Shown piece after piece: positions 20,712-32,208 of a stretch of DNA of 64,000 nucleotides. Within the stretch, counting starts at the first letter, position 1. Each line of letters opens with the position of its first letter. The notes below the pieces were generated by a model. It had not been told where the DNA came from and did no database searches. It worked only from the letters and a program-made list of their open reading frames with translations. The position numbers and the translations under genes are program-made. The stretch is from Monoplex corrugatus. Taxonomy: Eukaryota > Mollusca > Gastropoda > Littorinimorpha > Ranellidae. The stretch spans positions 45,179,964 through 45,243,963 of the forward strand of contig JAPXFY010000013.1 in NCBI GenBank assembly GCA_030674185.1, written 5' to 3'.

Positions 20712-20927
20712 TTTGAGAAAAATTCCTGTGACATTTAGAGTAAGAGAACAATTCCCGTGACACTGCGTGTTTGAGAACAACTCCTGTGACATTTAGTGTT
20801 GGAGAACAATTCCTGTGACATTTAGTGTTGGAGAACAATTCCTGCGACATTTAGTGTTTGAAAACGATTCCTGTGACATTTAGTGTTGGAAAACAATTCC
20901 TGTGACGTTTAGTGTTAGAGAACAACT
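20712..20927. repeat. 30-bp minisatellite, about seven units
   Basis: Units follow AATTCCTGTGACATTTAGTG plus TTGGAGAACA. The first units are more diverged than the middle ones. Boundaries at 20712 and 20927 are clear. Confidence 0.85.
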
Positions 20928-20954
20928 CGTGGGTGACTGATATTTACAGACGAT

Positions 20955-21160
20955 AATCATGTTCATATTCTCCGGTGAGCCAGCTCGATAAAGCGGTGTA
21001 CAAGTGGGGTCACGACCGACAAGGTGCACATACTCACCAGGCTGCCGGGTGGATCAGTCTCCACCCATTTATTTATCAATCACAAATGGTGTCAGTTGTC
21101 GATACGTTGCACAGCCATCTTGTTACCTGTCCCAGTACATTTGTGAAGTAGTAACCACCT
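20955..21160. repeat. Third member of the 16958/17391 dispersed repeat
   Basis: GTGAGCCAGCTCGATAAAGCG, TCACGACCGACAAGGTGCAC, then TGGTGTCAGTTGTCGATACG and TTGCACAGCCATCTTG follow the same order as 17400-17540. Confidence 0.5.
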
Positions 21161-21314
21161 AAAGTGATATGACTCATCAACCATATTTAACTACAGTCAG
21201 TACAGTCATCTTATCGATGTTAGGTGGGGTTATCAATCATGTTGTTAGTTTATCAATTACGTTGTTGGTTGTTTTTTTTTCTCTCGCTCACCCTCTCTCA
21301 CAATCAACCCAATT

Positions 21315-22197
21315 TCTCAGAAAGAGAGAGAGAGAGGGGGGGGGGAACAGAGAGACAGAGAGAGAGAGGGGGGGAGGAGGACAACAAAGAGGCAGAGGTA
21401 GAGGAACAGACAGGAAGAGAGAAGAGAGAGAGGAAGAGAGAGAAGACAGACAGACAGACAAGAAGAGAGAGAGAGAAGAGAAGAAGAGAAGAAGAGAAAG
21501 AGAGAGAAAGAGAGAGAGAGAAAGAGAGAGACAGAGAGAAACAGACAGAGAGAGAGAGAGAGAGAAGAGCAGAGACAGACAGACAGACACAGATAGAAAG
21601 ACAGACAGACTGACAGACAGACACACGACACACAGACAGAGACAAAGACAGAGCTCGCGCGCGCGAGATACAGATGAAATCAAGCTGCTAAGCATGCAGA
21701 CACCTTCATACACTACGGTTTTGTACATTACTCAAAAGAATCTGCCAGACTACAGATTAGTTAAAGCGCATATGGGAGTGTTCGAATTTGATTTTCCCCC
21801 CCTTGAATACACTCTCAACTCTCAAAAGAATTACGTGGTTTTCGGAGAAGGTAAGACCAAGAGGAAGGGACTAGAATTTTAAACAAAGCCAAGTACCATT
21901 CACTCCGAATTCCTAGCACGAAATCAGCCGGAGAAACTGACAAACCAGCAGCTCAGGTTCACAGAATGATGGAGAAGTGCTGGTTGCAGCTGAGGGAAAT
22001 AGCAGAGAAGCACAGACAGAGAAGGAAGAAAGGGGGAAGGGGAGGGTGGAAGAGAGAGAGAGAGGGAGACAGGCAGAAAGAGAGAGGGAAACAGAGAGAG
22101 AGAGAGAGACAAAGAAGAGAGGGAAACAGACACAGCGAGAGAGAGAGAGAGGGAAACAGAGAGAGAGAGGGAAACAGACACAGCGAGAGAGAGAGGG

Positions 22198-22278
<81 letters not shown>

Positions 22279-22377
22279 ATCTCAATTTTCAAACAGCAAC
22301 GGTAAAGACAATGATATAATACAAGCATGTTTCGTCAAATGTCTATGTCTACCGTTGCTAAAACGAAAGAAAGAAAC

Positions 22378-22468
<91 letters not shown>

Positions 22469-22480
22469 GAGCGGGGAGGA
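21315..22480. repeat. Purine-rich (GA/GACA/GAAA) microsatellite region
   Basis: Three large blocks: 21320-21640, 22045-22275 and 22380-22472. Between them, 21650-22040 and 22280-22375 are mixed sequence with no recognised gene. Long open frames on either strand are repeat artefacts rich in Arg-Glu or Ser-Leu. Confidence 0.85.
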
Positions 22481-22794
22481 GGGTATGTGGGGGAACAAGA
22501 CAAGACAACCGCATAACAAATGAATGCATGATTGTCCCTGACTGAACAAAGTAACGAATGAACAACCGAAAAAAAAAATATATATAATAAAATGAATACG
22601 CAAACGAAAGAATGAACAAAACACAAAATTAACAAAAGTGTATCTGTAAACTGCTCACTTCTTTGATTTTCCCAGTCAATATGCAACTCGAAAAACAAAA
22701 CGACAGCGCTTTTTGTACCTTGATGAAAATCACATCCTTCATTAAGAACACAGAACTAATTATTTAAAAAAAACTGAGAAAATTTAAAGAGGCA

Positions 22795-23045
22795 GGTGAC
22801 AAACAAACCGAAGACAAAGAGACGGACAAACAGTAGACGGACAGACAGACAGACGATGACGAGACAGACATACCGGCAGACTGAAGATGGAAAGACAGAC
22901 AGAAGACGGACGAACGCACAAACAGAAGTGAGACAGACAGACAAAAGAAGACGGACAAAAGGAAGACAGACAAATACAAGACAGACATTCAGACAGACAA
23001 ACACACAGACACAAGACGGACAGACAAACACAAGACAGACTCAAG
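22795..23045. repeat. Degenerate (AGAC)n array
   Basis: AGACAGAC, GACGGAC and AGACAAA steps run for about 250 bp with irregular spacing. An old tetranucleotide array. Confidence 0.8.
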
Positions 23046-23289
23046 AACTTTATGCTCCGAGGTGAAGGAGGGGGGGGGGGGGGTGGAAGACTGCGGAACA
23101 CAACAAGGAATGCCCTACGAGCGTTACGTGGCTGCTGGAATGCACATCTGTCAATGGAAGGCCTCAGCTTCCCTCCCTCCCTCTCTCTTCCCCATCCTCC
23201 CCCCCCCCCCACATCCTCCTCCACCATCCAACCTCCTAGGCCCCAGCCTGTCTGGTGGAGGCTTACCTTCATGTCTGAACTTTCACACA

Positions 23290-23924
23290 CCGTTCTAAGC
23301 CCCTCAGGCCTGACAGGGCCCTGCCCAAATATACACAACACCACAGAGGGAAAGAAGAAAGTAAAAAAAAAAAGACAGAAGGAGGGAAGAAAGAAAGAAA
23401 GAAAGAAAGGAGGTAAAAAAAAAAGGAAGAAAGAAAGACAGACGGAATAAAAAAAAAAAGAAAGAAGAAGGAGAAAAAGAAAGAAACAATCTGAGGAAAC
23501 CAAAGGAAAGAAAGAAATATAGAAGGAAGAAAAAAGGAAATGAAGGAAGAAAACAAAAGAAAGAAAGAAAAAAGAAGAAGGAAAGATGAAAGATAAAGAA
23601 AGAAAGAAAGAAAGAAATAGAAAGGGTAAAAGAAAAAAGAAGGAAAAAATCATAGAAAAGATAAATAGAGCCAAGGAAAGACAGAAAAAAAAGAATAAAA
23701 AAGTATTCCGGTATAAAATTGGAGGGAAAAAAAAAAGAAGGGAAACAAATCATAGGAAGAAAAGAAGAAGGGAGAACAAACTTGTGTGCAACAATTCTAA
23801 AGCTTGCAGGTCATATAAGACCCAGCCGAAATAATTATCATATGATATATTATTATACAGTAATACACCGATACCCGAGGGAAAAGGGGAAAAAGGAAGA
23901 AGAAAAAATCGGGGGGGGGTGGAG

Positions 23925-23997
<73 letters not shown>

Positions 23998-25239
23998 AGA
24001 AAGGAAAAATCGAAACTGGAGTAGGAGGAAGAAGAGGCAGAAGAAGAAATAAAAGAAGAAAGAGAGAGAGACGGCAGGAGATGGAGGAGAAGAAGAAGAA
24101 GGAGAAGAAGAAGGAGAAGAAGAAGAAGGAGAAGGAGGAGGAGGAGGGGGAGGGGGAGGAGGGGAGGAGGAGGAGGAGGAGGAGGAGGAGAAGAAGAAGA
24201 AGAAGAAGAAGAAGAAAATAAAAACTGCATCATATTTGAGGGTCATCTACCAAAACGAAGTATCACAATAAGAATTAAAAAGGCACCTACATCCTTCTGG
24301 CAGGTAAATCCTACAAAGTCCGCAGGCGAGACACAGTCCTGCCCAAGCATGCACAACAATACAGGAGGAAGAGAGAAATAATGGGCAAACATCGGAGGAA
24401 TGAAGGAAAGAAAAAGAAAATGTATGATCTAATGAGCATTTCTAAGCCCGCAGACGAAACACATCTCCACCACCACCACCCCCGAAAAAAAAGAAAGGAA
24501 GGAAGGAAGAACAAAGCCTCTGGGGAAAGAGAGAAAGACAGCCATACATTAGAAAAAATAATCGGAGAAAAACAAAACAAAATGTAACACTTTCCTAAGC
24601 CTGCAGACAAGAAACAAAGCCCAGCCAAAAATGTATGCACAACACCACGGGGGCAAATGAACGAAAACAAAACAAAAACAAAACAAAACAAAACAAACAA
24701 AACAAAACAAAACAAAAAAACAATGAGGGCAAAATCGGAAGAATGGACGAAAAGAAAAATGTATATGAATCACAGAAACACGCTTTTAATTTACAAAACA
24801 TGAGAAGCTCAAATACTTGACCAACTGGCCTTTGTGAAGCATATGCAAAAGACAAGAAAGAAACAAATACACACAATTCAGACCTTCTCTGATATTAAAA
24901 CAACCAGGAGAAAACTACTGTATGGCCACAGCATCTAAATCTGTTCTAAATCCTCAGTATCAAAAACTGTTCCGAGTCCGCAGTATCAAAAACTGGTCTA
25001 AGTCTGAAGGCCAGACACGGCCTGCCAAAACATAATAATGTTATGTACAAATCACTGGAAGAAAAGATAAAAAGAAGGAGAGGCTAGAAAGAAAAGAAAC
25101 TGTATCTTAGTATCACACCAGAGGACAGGAAAAAAAGAAGCTCAATATTTAAAGAAAGAAAGAAAGAAAGCAAGAAAAATACCGAAGAAAGAAAGAAATG
25201 AAGAAACAAACACTGGAGCGAACAAAGGGGAGAGAGAGA

Positions 25240-25275
<36 letters not shown>

Positions 25276-25720
25276 CAGAGACAGAGAGAGAGAGACAGAC
25301 AGACAGACAGAGAGAGACAGAGAGAGGACGGAAGAACACTAAAGAAAGAAGACTTTTTTTTAAAAATCTTGGTGTAACATACAAAGAAAATAAGGAAGAA
25401 GGGGAAAAAGTCGGAAGAAAAGAAAGAAGACAAGAATGAAAAAAAGAATACATCTTGAAATTTTTAAGTCCGCAGGCGAGACACGGTTCCGCCACAATTT
25501 ATACACAACACCACCGAGGAGAAAGAAAGAAGGAACAAAACGGGAGACAAAAAATATCTTGATATCACTGAAGAAAAAAAGGAGGAAGAAAAAAGGAAAT
25601 TGGAAGAAAGAAGAAGAAATCGTGTCTAAATTACATTTTCTAAACCTGCAAGCGAGACACGGCCCAGCCCAAGTATATAACACCTCTGGAATAAAAGAAA
25701 GAACGAATCAAAGAATGGGA
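23290..25720. repeat. Higher-order array: conserved ~70-bp block alternating with purine-rich spacers
   Basis: A block of the form TTCTAAGTCCGCAGGCGAGA followed by CACGGCCCTGCCCAA and TATACACAACACCAC recurs near 23295, 23798, 24316, 24440, 24590, 24990, 25463 and 25635. Each is followed by GAAAGAAGGAAG-type purine spacer of variable length. Pure GA, GAA and GGA microsatellites have grown within the spacers (23920-24215, 25227-25330). No coding function seen. Confidence 0.75.
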
Positions 25721-25879
25721 AAAAATTGGTTCAATACAGGACGCAAAAAACAAAACATAACAAACAAACAAACAAACAAACAACCACACACACACACACA
25801 CACACGCAAATGGGGGATGGGGGTGGGTGGGATCTTGATAAATTTGGCTTATATACATGTTGAAAATGTAACGTAAGCC

Positions 25880-26550
25880 ATATCTACAGAGGAGAGGCGC
25901 GGGGGCTGGCTGGCTACATTGTTCTGCAAAAAGCAACGAACATACTTTTGACAGAAACTGCCTACGTTTTTCTAATGAAATGAATATCATCATCATCATA
26001 AGTAACGCTACAACTGTAACTTATGTTACGCAAATCTTCCAGGCCGCATGGAGAGATGTATTCTCAAGCATAATGTGAATCTTCTGGTTTGTGATGAATG
26101 TATGGAGATGTCTGCTGCAGTGCTTCGCATGTATTTAACGAGAAAATCCTCATCTTTGATCAGGTCTCACTCGCTCTTCCCTCCTTTTCCTTATGGCAAC
26201 ATCTCACCCCCTTTCCCTTTTCTTAAGTGCAGGCTAGTTGTTTATTTTGATACAGCCTTGGCATCAGCGTAATAGGAACTTTATTATTTTTCATAGCGCA
26301 GTCCATGTCAAAAACGTGCTCGTTACATTTACAAAGCGATGGATCATAATGGGTCATTATTCATTAACACAATCACAACAACAGAAAACATGCATGCATA
26401 TATTAATACGGTAAACATAGTCAGGTCACCAAGAATAATAACACACAAAAAAGATAAAAATCAAAATCTGGTGCTAAAACATCCGTCACAAAGAAAACAT
26501 AGTTCAAAAAGAGGAAAAAAATAGTACACATCATTAGAGACAAGAATCTT
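25880..26550. other. Intronic sequence, nothing firmly recognised
   Basis: AT-rich. The TTTCATAGCGCAGTCCATG block at 26289 resembles the GCGCTATA-type LINE 3' ends seen elsewhere in the window, but this is weak. Confidence 0.3.
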
Positions 26551-26554
26551 TACA

Positions 26555-26669
<115 letters not shown>

Positions 26670-26884
26670 TTGTAACATGACCTGTATTTTAAAAGTCATA
26701 AGCATAAATCTTCTAATTTCTGTAGATATTTCCTTTAAAAAAAAAAGGTATGTTTTGAGGATCTGATGTCTCAGGGTTCAACCCAAGGCCGAAACATAAA
26801 AACTGATCTGTTGTGAAGAGTGAGTCATTATGAATGATTATTCGGTATTCACTCCAATAAATATGAATCTGTAACAGAACGAGG

Positions 26885-27300
26885 TGAAAGACACCTCAGC
26901 TTTTCTCTGGGCCAGCATCGTGAGGGCGGTGTCCGTTTTCTCTCCCTTGTAGCTTTACCTTCCTCAACCCTAAAGGAGGTCAGGTATCCATTCACAGCTG
27001 GACTGGAAGCCGCTAACACTTTTCTTTTTAATCCTTTGACTTCTGTACCCTATCCACCAACTGCAAAAAAACTTAACCTTTTGACTCCCTCACCCTATCC
27101 ACCAACTTCCTGCACAGGAAGCCGGTGGATAAGGTGAGGGAGTCAAAGGGTTAAGTTTTTGCTTTGCTGGCGAGGTTGGTTGTCAATGCCGGATGTTGGT
27201 GAACAGGGTGCAGGAGTCAAAGGGTTTTAATCCAGGCAGGTTTGAACACGCGCAGCCTGAAAAGAAGGCAGGAGCTCTTGGACAATCAGGCCTCGCACGA
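26885..27300 (-). mobile_element. SINE-B, reverse copy, split by a MITE
   Basis: The left part (26885-27027) has GACACCTCAGCTTTTCTC, TAGCTTTACCTTCCTCAACC and GGTATCCATTCACAGCTGG. The right part (27231-27300) has GCAGGTTTGAACACGCGCAG (reverse B box) and a reverse A-box region, GAGCTCTTGGACAATCAGGC. The MITE at 27028-27230 lies between them. Confidence 0.6.
27028..27230. mobile_element. TTAA-bounded palindromic MITE, copy B (long arm right)
   Basis: TTAA at both ends, inner palindrome with a CCTGCACAGGAAGCCGGTGG centre, short arm left (CCACCAACTGCAAAA) and long arm right (GGTTGTCAATGCCGGATG). Inserted in SINE-B. Confidence 0.8.
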
Positions 27301-27309
27301 AATAAAATC

Positions 27310-28229
27310 GTGACTATTTATATATGCCCTTAACCTTCGCTAACCCCCCCCCCTCCCCCACTCTCCTGGGACTGTTATCCCCGTCGGCCATAATAATATC
27401 ATCTGAGGTGGGTGCCGACGTAAAAACTGAACCAATCAATCAATTTAACAACCCCCCCCCCTCTCCCCTTCACACAGACACGTTACCATTTCCACACACA
27501 CCCCTTCTCCGTGTATTTCCTTTGGCTGGCACGTTTCGGTGTTATCAGATCACCACAGGTGCACTTTGCTGTTGTTTTTCTTGTTCTTGTTGTTCTGTTG
27601 TAACCTTTCAGTTTCTCTTCGAAAAGTATGAATGTGATTATCCAGACATAAACAGAGACGTCTTTTAAATTAAAAAAAACAACAACAATAAAATACACAA
27701 AAGAGAAAACAAAACAACAAAGTGAAAAAACATAAACAAAAAACAACAAAAAACAAAATCAAACAAAAAAAAAAACAACCCAAAAAACACCCTTCCAACA
27801 AAACGAAACACAAAAAAGCCAACCTAAAATTAAAGAAGTCAACAATAATGCACCTCCCCTCCTTATCCTTTTATCCTTAAAAAAAGTGCTTTCAGATCAT
27901 GTGAATCATTTCTGCTGCCTGTCCCAACTCTTCTCCCCTATACCGACCCAACAGCAGTATAACGACAAGAAGCAAATGAACATTCGACAAAGAACCACTC
28001 CCCCCCTCCCCCACACACACACCCACACATCTCCACTAATCTTTCCCCACCTCTCTCTCTCTCTTTCTCCCCCCCCCCCCCTCTCTCTCTCCTACAGCTC
28101 TAATGCCAGCTGATTCCGCTTGACCGGTTTCCGTCCGCCAAGTGATTGAGTGGCCCTGACAAGGTCATCATGCGCTCCCATATGAAGCAACCTGACGACT
28201 TGCTGAGAGAGTCTCAAGTTCTATGCTGG

Positions 28230-28235
<6 letters not shown>
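27310..28235. other. Intronic sequence with C runs and CAAAA-rich patches
   Basis: C runs at 27345-27360, 27451-27465 and 28070-28082; AACAACAAAAAACAAAA-like sequence at 27690-27810. The frame at 27324-27668 (+) has no recognised domain. Confidence 0.35.
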
Positions 28236-28239
<4 letters not shown>

Positions 28240-28261
<22 letters not shown>

Positions 28262-28400
28262 GGGGGGGTGGGGAGGGAGGGAGGGAAGAGAGGGGGTGAA
28301 AGAGAGAGGGAGGGAGAAAGAGAGAGAAAGAGAGAGGGGGGTGGACAGAGAGAGAGCAGAGAGAAAGACAGAGAGAGATAAAGAGACAGGGACACGGACG

Positions 28401-28480
<80 letters not shown>
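28240..28480. repeat. (GA)n and GGGA purine tract
   Basis: Purine-rich from 28236, ending in about 75 bp of clean GA repeats at 28404-28478. Confidence 0.9.
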
Positions 28481-28481
<1 letters not shown>

Positions 28482-28494
28482 TGTTATTTCTCGT

Positions 28495-28922
28495 CTTTTT
28501 CTCCCATCAAAATGGGTTTACTGTGCGAAATTCGCTTCGCCCTCCAGGAGGAAAGCGCATCGCCGCACTGTAGCGCCACCACAGAGATATTTAAACATTC
28601 ACTACATAGGACGGTGAGCCCCATCCATTCCTTCCCTTCTTGTTTCTGCTTTCCTGTCAGCGTGTTATATTGAACTAACGTATGAAAGTGATTTTTTTTT
28701 CTTTTTGTTTTTTCTTGTTTTGTTACAGATTTTAACAGGGACACCTCTTTTGTTATCATACGATCTTTCAACGTTCTGTGAGTCGTACTGCATTCGAGAT
28801 TTCGGTTTATCATCTCAGCTGAAAGACTAGGATCAAGACGATCACTCACGTATCCTGGATCCTGGATCGAACTCAGGTTTCTCACGGTCTAGACAGATGC
28901 TTCAACCACTAGGCCACACAGT
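28495..28922 (-). mobile_element. SINE-C (tRNA-derived), reverse copy with clear A and B boxes
   Basis: On the minus strand the head reads TGGCCTAGTGGTTGAAGC (matching the pol III A box TRGCNNAGTGG) and, about 35 bases later, GAGTTCGATCC (B box). The body continues through the ATCTCGAATGCAGTACGAC region and ends at the GGTGGCGCTACAGTGCGGCG and GCGAAATTCGC blocks shared with 13885-14212. The flanks are (GA)n on one side and unique sequence on the other. Confidence 0.8.
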
Positions 28923-29039
28923 CTACAATTACATTCATTATCTGTCAACCCCCCATGATTATCAAAAGTAAGAAACTCTGGGGAGAGCTGGACAGAAGGT
29001 CATACGAGGAGAAGTCCCCGTCAAGCAAGCGTTTTGGCC

Positions 29040-29450
29040 CTAAACTCCTGACACTTCAAGGGGGCTGAGCCGCATCCAGGTCATGACTCCTGGATGCCCC
29101 TCTGCTGTTAACCAGGCGTAAAGAAAACGGGGGCAGGGCTCTTCTCTTTCGGTATTATTAAGCCTATACTGTAGTGCCCCAATCTCCCGGAAAAGAAGCG
29201 ACAGAACTATCTTCTGTTCCGTCATTCTCCTCGCTATTCTGTTACAAAAAAAAACAAACTGTCCTCTTCTCTGCCACTCTCCTTGCTATATTTTATTTAA
29301 GAAACATCTCTTTTCTGTCACTCTCTCTGTTATTGTGTCATAGAAATTTTTTTTCTGTCAGTCTCCTTATTTGTTCATCTTCTCTTCCCCTACCCCTCTC
29401 TTATTTTTTTCAAAAACCAGTCGCACACGCGTTACTTCACAGACGATGAC
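29040..29450. other. Intronic sequence, no recognised gene
   Basis: Repeated TTCTGT(C/T)(A/T)CTCTCC-like patches at 29215-29370 suggest an old tandem repeat of about 60 bp. Nothing else is seen. Confidence 0.35.
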
Positions 29451-29451
29451 G

Positions 29452-29720
29452 AGTTCGGACTGAGTTCCAAAGGATTCGCCGCACTCGGGCAATTCCATAC
29501 GATCTCCATTCAAATCAGCCAGCAATTATCTGACATATTCATTGCGCCTACGCAAAACCCTATGCACGGATATCACGGTCTTGAAAAAGAGACGGGAGGG
29601 CGGAAGGGGCATATATATACAAGGAAAAACTAAGCCGACACCATCAGAATAATTGGAACATAACAACGAAACGGCCGATTTTTATGTTGCAGACTGGGAT
29701 TGAACTCCACACAATCAATT
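29452..29720 (-). mobile_element. SINE-A, reverse copy
   Basis: ATTCGCCGCACTCGGGCAATTC, ATACGATCTCCATTCAAATC, AGCAATTATCTGACATATTC, ACCCTATGCACGGATATC, GCCGACACCATCAGAATAAT and TTTTTATGTTGCAGACTGGG then GATTGAACTCCAC (B box). Confidence 0.7.
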
Positions 29721-29929
29721 CTGAATCTACAGAAAAAAAAGCAGCAATCACAGTCACTCCCTGCATTTCTAGCTTCCAAAACGAATTGTTCCGGTGGCGT
29801 TTCGACTACCGCGCCAATACCTGCCGTTTCTTAATCTAAGAAAACGCCGCCAAAGACGCAGAAGGCCAAAGCTGAAAAAGCGCGATGCTGATGAAGTTGG
29901 TCGTTTCTTGAGAGGGCATTACTTGAGTT

Positions 29930-29972
29930 ACCGGTAGCTCAGTGGGTAGCTCATCGCGCTTGTCATCATCTT
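29930..29972 (+). other. tRNA-like A-box region, probably a truncated SINE head
   Basis: GGTAGCTCAGTGGGTAGCTC looks like a tRNA D-arm, but no B box or acceptor match follows, so it is not called a tRNA gene. Confidence 0.35.
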
Positions 29973-30073
29973 TACGATTTCACTTCTTTCACAAGGTTTG
30001 TTTTTGCCGTTAATTCACTCAGCACAAAATTTTCACACATGTAGAAGCCGACTCCTTTGATACCAAGCCGTAC

Positions 30074-30108
30074 AAGGCGGTGTTTCACTTAAAAAAGTTT
30101 TGCTAACA
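30074..30108. repeat. Target-site duplication of the 30.1-35.0 kb LINE, 3' side
   Basis: These 35 bases are repeated exactly at 34963-34997. The two copies bracket the LINE body, and its (ATT)n tail abuts this one. Confidence 0.9.
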
Positions 30109-30139
30109 TAATAATAATAATAATTACAATATTTATATA

Positions 30140-30235
30140 GCGCAAAATCTTGATAAAATCAAATCTAAGCGCTGAAGCAGACACACACGCAAGCACGCAC
30201 GCACGCACGCACGCACACACACGCACACACACACG

Positions 30236-30289
<54 letters not shown>

Positions 30290-30295
30290 TGGCTA
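30140..30295. repeat. (CGCA)n/(CA)n microsatellite in the LINE 3' UTR
   Basis: ACGCACGC steps at 30180-30240 followed by about 45 bp of CA. It lies between the LINE stop and its tail. Confidence 0.85.
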
Positions 30296-30439
30296 TAAAT
30301 GTGGAGAAAGAATAAAAGCAATAAAAGCAAGAATAAAACCAATGGAAAATTATAGAGCATAGCATATACAATTATATATTATAACCATGTGATTCCCTCC
30401 GAGCGGAGACAGGCTGGGGGGTTGAGTGAGGTTAGGATT

Positions 30440-32206
30440 TTATGCGGAGGAGAAAAGGTGAGTTTTGAGAGCGGACTTGAAGGAGACAAAAGTAGGTTGC
30501 TGACGGACTGAGAGAGGAAGTTTGTTCCAGGAGAGTGGACCAGAAACAGAGAAGGCTCGTGGACCATAGGTATTGAGCTTAGTGCGTGGAAAGCGAAAAG
30601 TCAGAGGATCGGAGGCAGAGCGGAGGGTACGTGAGGGAACATAGATCTCAAGTAGGCTTGACAGGTAATCGGGGGCTGCGTTATTGAGGCTTTTGTAGCA
30701 CATGGTGTCTAGTTTGTACTGTATGCGCTTTGATACAGGGAGCCAGTGAAGTTGTGCCAGGAGAGGAGATATGTGGTCAGCTTTTTTCTTTTTGAGTACA
30801 AGGCGTGCAGCATTGTTTTGAATGCGCTGTAGGATGTGAATGGTGGAGGCAGGAAGACCAGACAGGAGTGAATTGCAATAGTCAATGCGAGACATTATGA
30901 AGGAGAGAACGAGTTTTGCAGTTGTTTCGACAGAGAGATACTTCCTGATCAGCCTTATACGATGGAGATGATAGTAGCAGGATCTGGCAGTTTGAGAAAC
31001 AAAGTTGTTCATGGAGAGGGTAGAGTCAATGCAGACACCAAGGTTTTTAGCTGAATCAGAAATTGGGACTGATGTGTTACATAATGGGAGAGAAAGAGGA
31101 GGCAGCTGAGAAAGTTTCTGACGGGTGCCAATGAGGATAGCTTCTGTTTTGTCGTCATTAAGCTGAAGTCTATTGTGTGTCATCCAGTTCTTAATGTCCG
31201 AGTAACACTCAGTGGTGCGAGTCAACAGGCGCTGTATATTATCAGGTGAGTCACTGTCTTGAAGTTGGGTGTCATCAGCATAGAAGTGGTGTTTTATAGA
31301 ATGGGAGTTGATGATGGTGGACAGGGGGGAGGTGTAAAGAGTGAAAAGAACAGGGCCAAGGACAGATCCTTGTGGAACACCACAGGTCAGGTATGCAGGT
31401 TGAGAGTAAGTGCCATTGATGAGAACGGTTTGTTTTCTGTTGGATAGGTATGAAGTGAACCAAGACAGAGCAATGTCAGAGATGCCAAAAGTATGATGAA
31501 GTCTAGAAAGGAGAATACCATGATCAATGGTATCAAAGGCTGCAGACAGATCAAGGAGTGTGAGGAGAGAGACTTTGCCAGTATCAGTTGCAAGGAGGAG
31601 ATTGTTGAGAATGTGTAGTAGGGCAGTTTCAGTGCTATGGCACTGGCGGTAGGCTGACTGGAAAGGATTGAGGAGATTGTTGGCAGACAGGTGAGAGTTC
31701 AGCTGGTTGAGGACGACTTTTTCAAGGAGTTTTGACAAGAAAGAGAGATTAGAGATAGGCCGGTAATTTTTCAGTTCATTTGGATCTAAATTGTGTTTCT
31801 TGAGGAGAGGGTGAACAATAGCAGACTTGAAAGAATCAGGGACAGTTCCAGTTTGAAGAGAAGTGTTGATGATGTCAGTGATGAATGGGAGGAGAGTAGG
31901 GAGACAGTCGGCGTAGAGAGAACCTGGAAGAGGATCCAGCTCGCAGGTTTTGAACGACATGGATCTGATTGTGTTGAGAATTTCTTCTTGTGAGATTGGG
32001 TTAAAAGTAGTAAGAGGTGTGCCAGAGAAGGAAGGGTCAGGTGGGCATGGTTGACAGGGTGTCCTGTCAAGCCTGTCACGAAGAGTTTGTATTTTGGTGG
32101 TGAAATAGTTGGAGAATACAGATGGGAGTTCTTCATTTGTATGTTTTGTTGGGAGAGGTAAATCTTTTCGTGTGCCAAGGAGATGATTCATGGTTGTAAA
32201 GAGTTC
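30440..32206 (-). CDS. Reverse transcriptase and C-terminal part of a CR1/L2-type LINE (truncated polyprotein)
   Basis: An uninterrupted frame of 583 codons from the Met at 32191, with SSSKELFTT just before it. RT landmarks in order, numbered from that Met: NYRPISNLS (142-150), QSAYRQCHSTETALL (178-192), DLSAAFDTIDH (214-224, motif A with the first catalytic Asp), GVPQGSVLGP (271-280), FYADDTQL (303-310, the YADD catalytic box), DKTEAILIGT and NLGVCID. The tail shows RIDYCNSLLSGLP, LHWLPVSKRIQYK and ALKTHLFSS. In intact elements this enzyme makes cDNA at a nicked target; here the endonuclease is missing and the 5' part is cut by another element, so it is a fragment despite the open frame. The lack of stops suggests recent insertion. 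Confidence 0.9.
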   Translation of the reverse strand, partial: ELFTTMNHLLGTRKDLPLPTKHTNEELPSVFSNYFTTKIQTLRDRLDRTPCQPCPPDPSFSGTPLTTFNPISQEEILNTIRSMSFKTCELDPLPGSLYADCLPTLLPFITDIINTSLQTGTVPDSFKSAIVHPLLKKHNLDPNELKNYRPISNLSFLSKLLEKVVLNQLNSHLSANNLLNPFQSAYRQCHSTETALLHILNNLLLATDTGKVSLLTLLDLSAAFDTIDHGILLSRLHHTFGISDIALSWFTSYLSNRKQTVLINGTYSQPAYLTCGVPQGSVLGPVLFTLYTSPLSTIINSHSIKHHFYADDTQLQDSDSPDNIQRLLTRTTECYSDIKNWMTHNRLQLNDDKTEAILIGTRQKLSQLPPLSLPLCNTSVPISDSAKNLGVCIDSTLSMNNFVSQTARSCYYHLHRIRLIRKYLSVETTAKLVLSFIMSRIDYCNSLLSGLPASTIHILQRIQNNAARLVLKKKKADHISPLLAQLHWLPVSKRIQYKLDTMCYKSLNNAAPDYLSSLLEIYVPSRTLRSASDPLTFRFPRTKLNTYGPRAFSVSGPLSWNKLPLSVRQQPTFVSFKSALKTHLFSSA

Positions 32207-32208
32207 TT

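Noticed and set aside
28860..28922. tRNA gene from TGGCCTAGTGG and GAGTTCGATCC
   Set aside because: It continues into the body of a repeat also present at 13885-14212, so it is the head of SINE-C.
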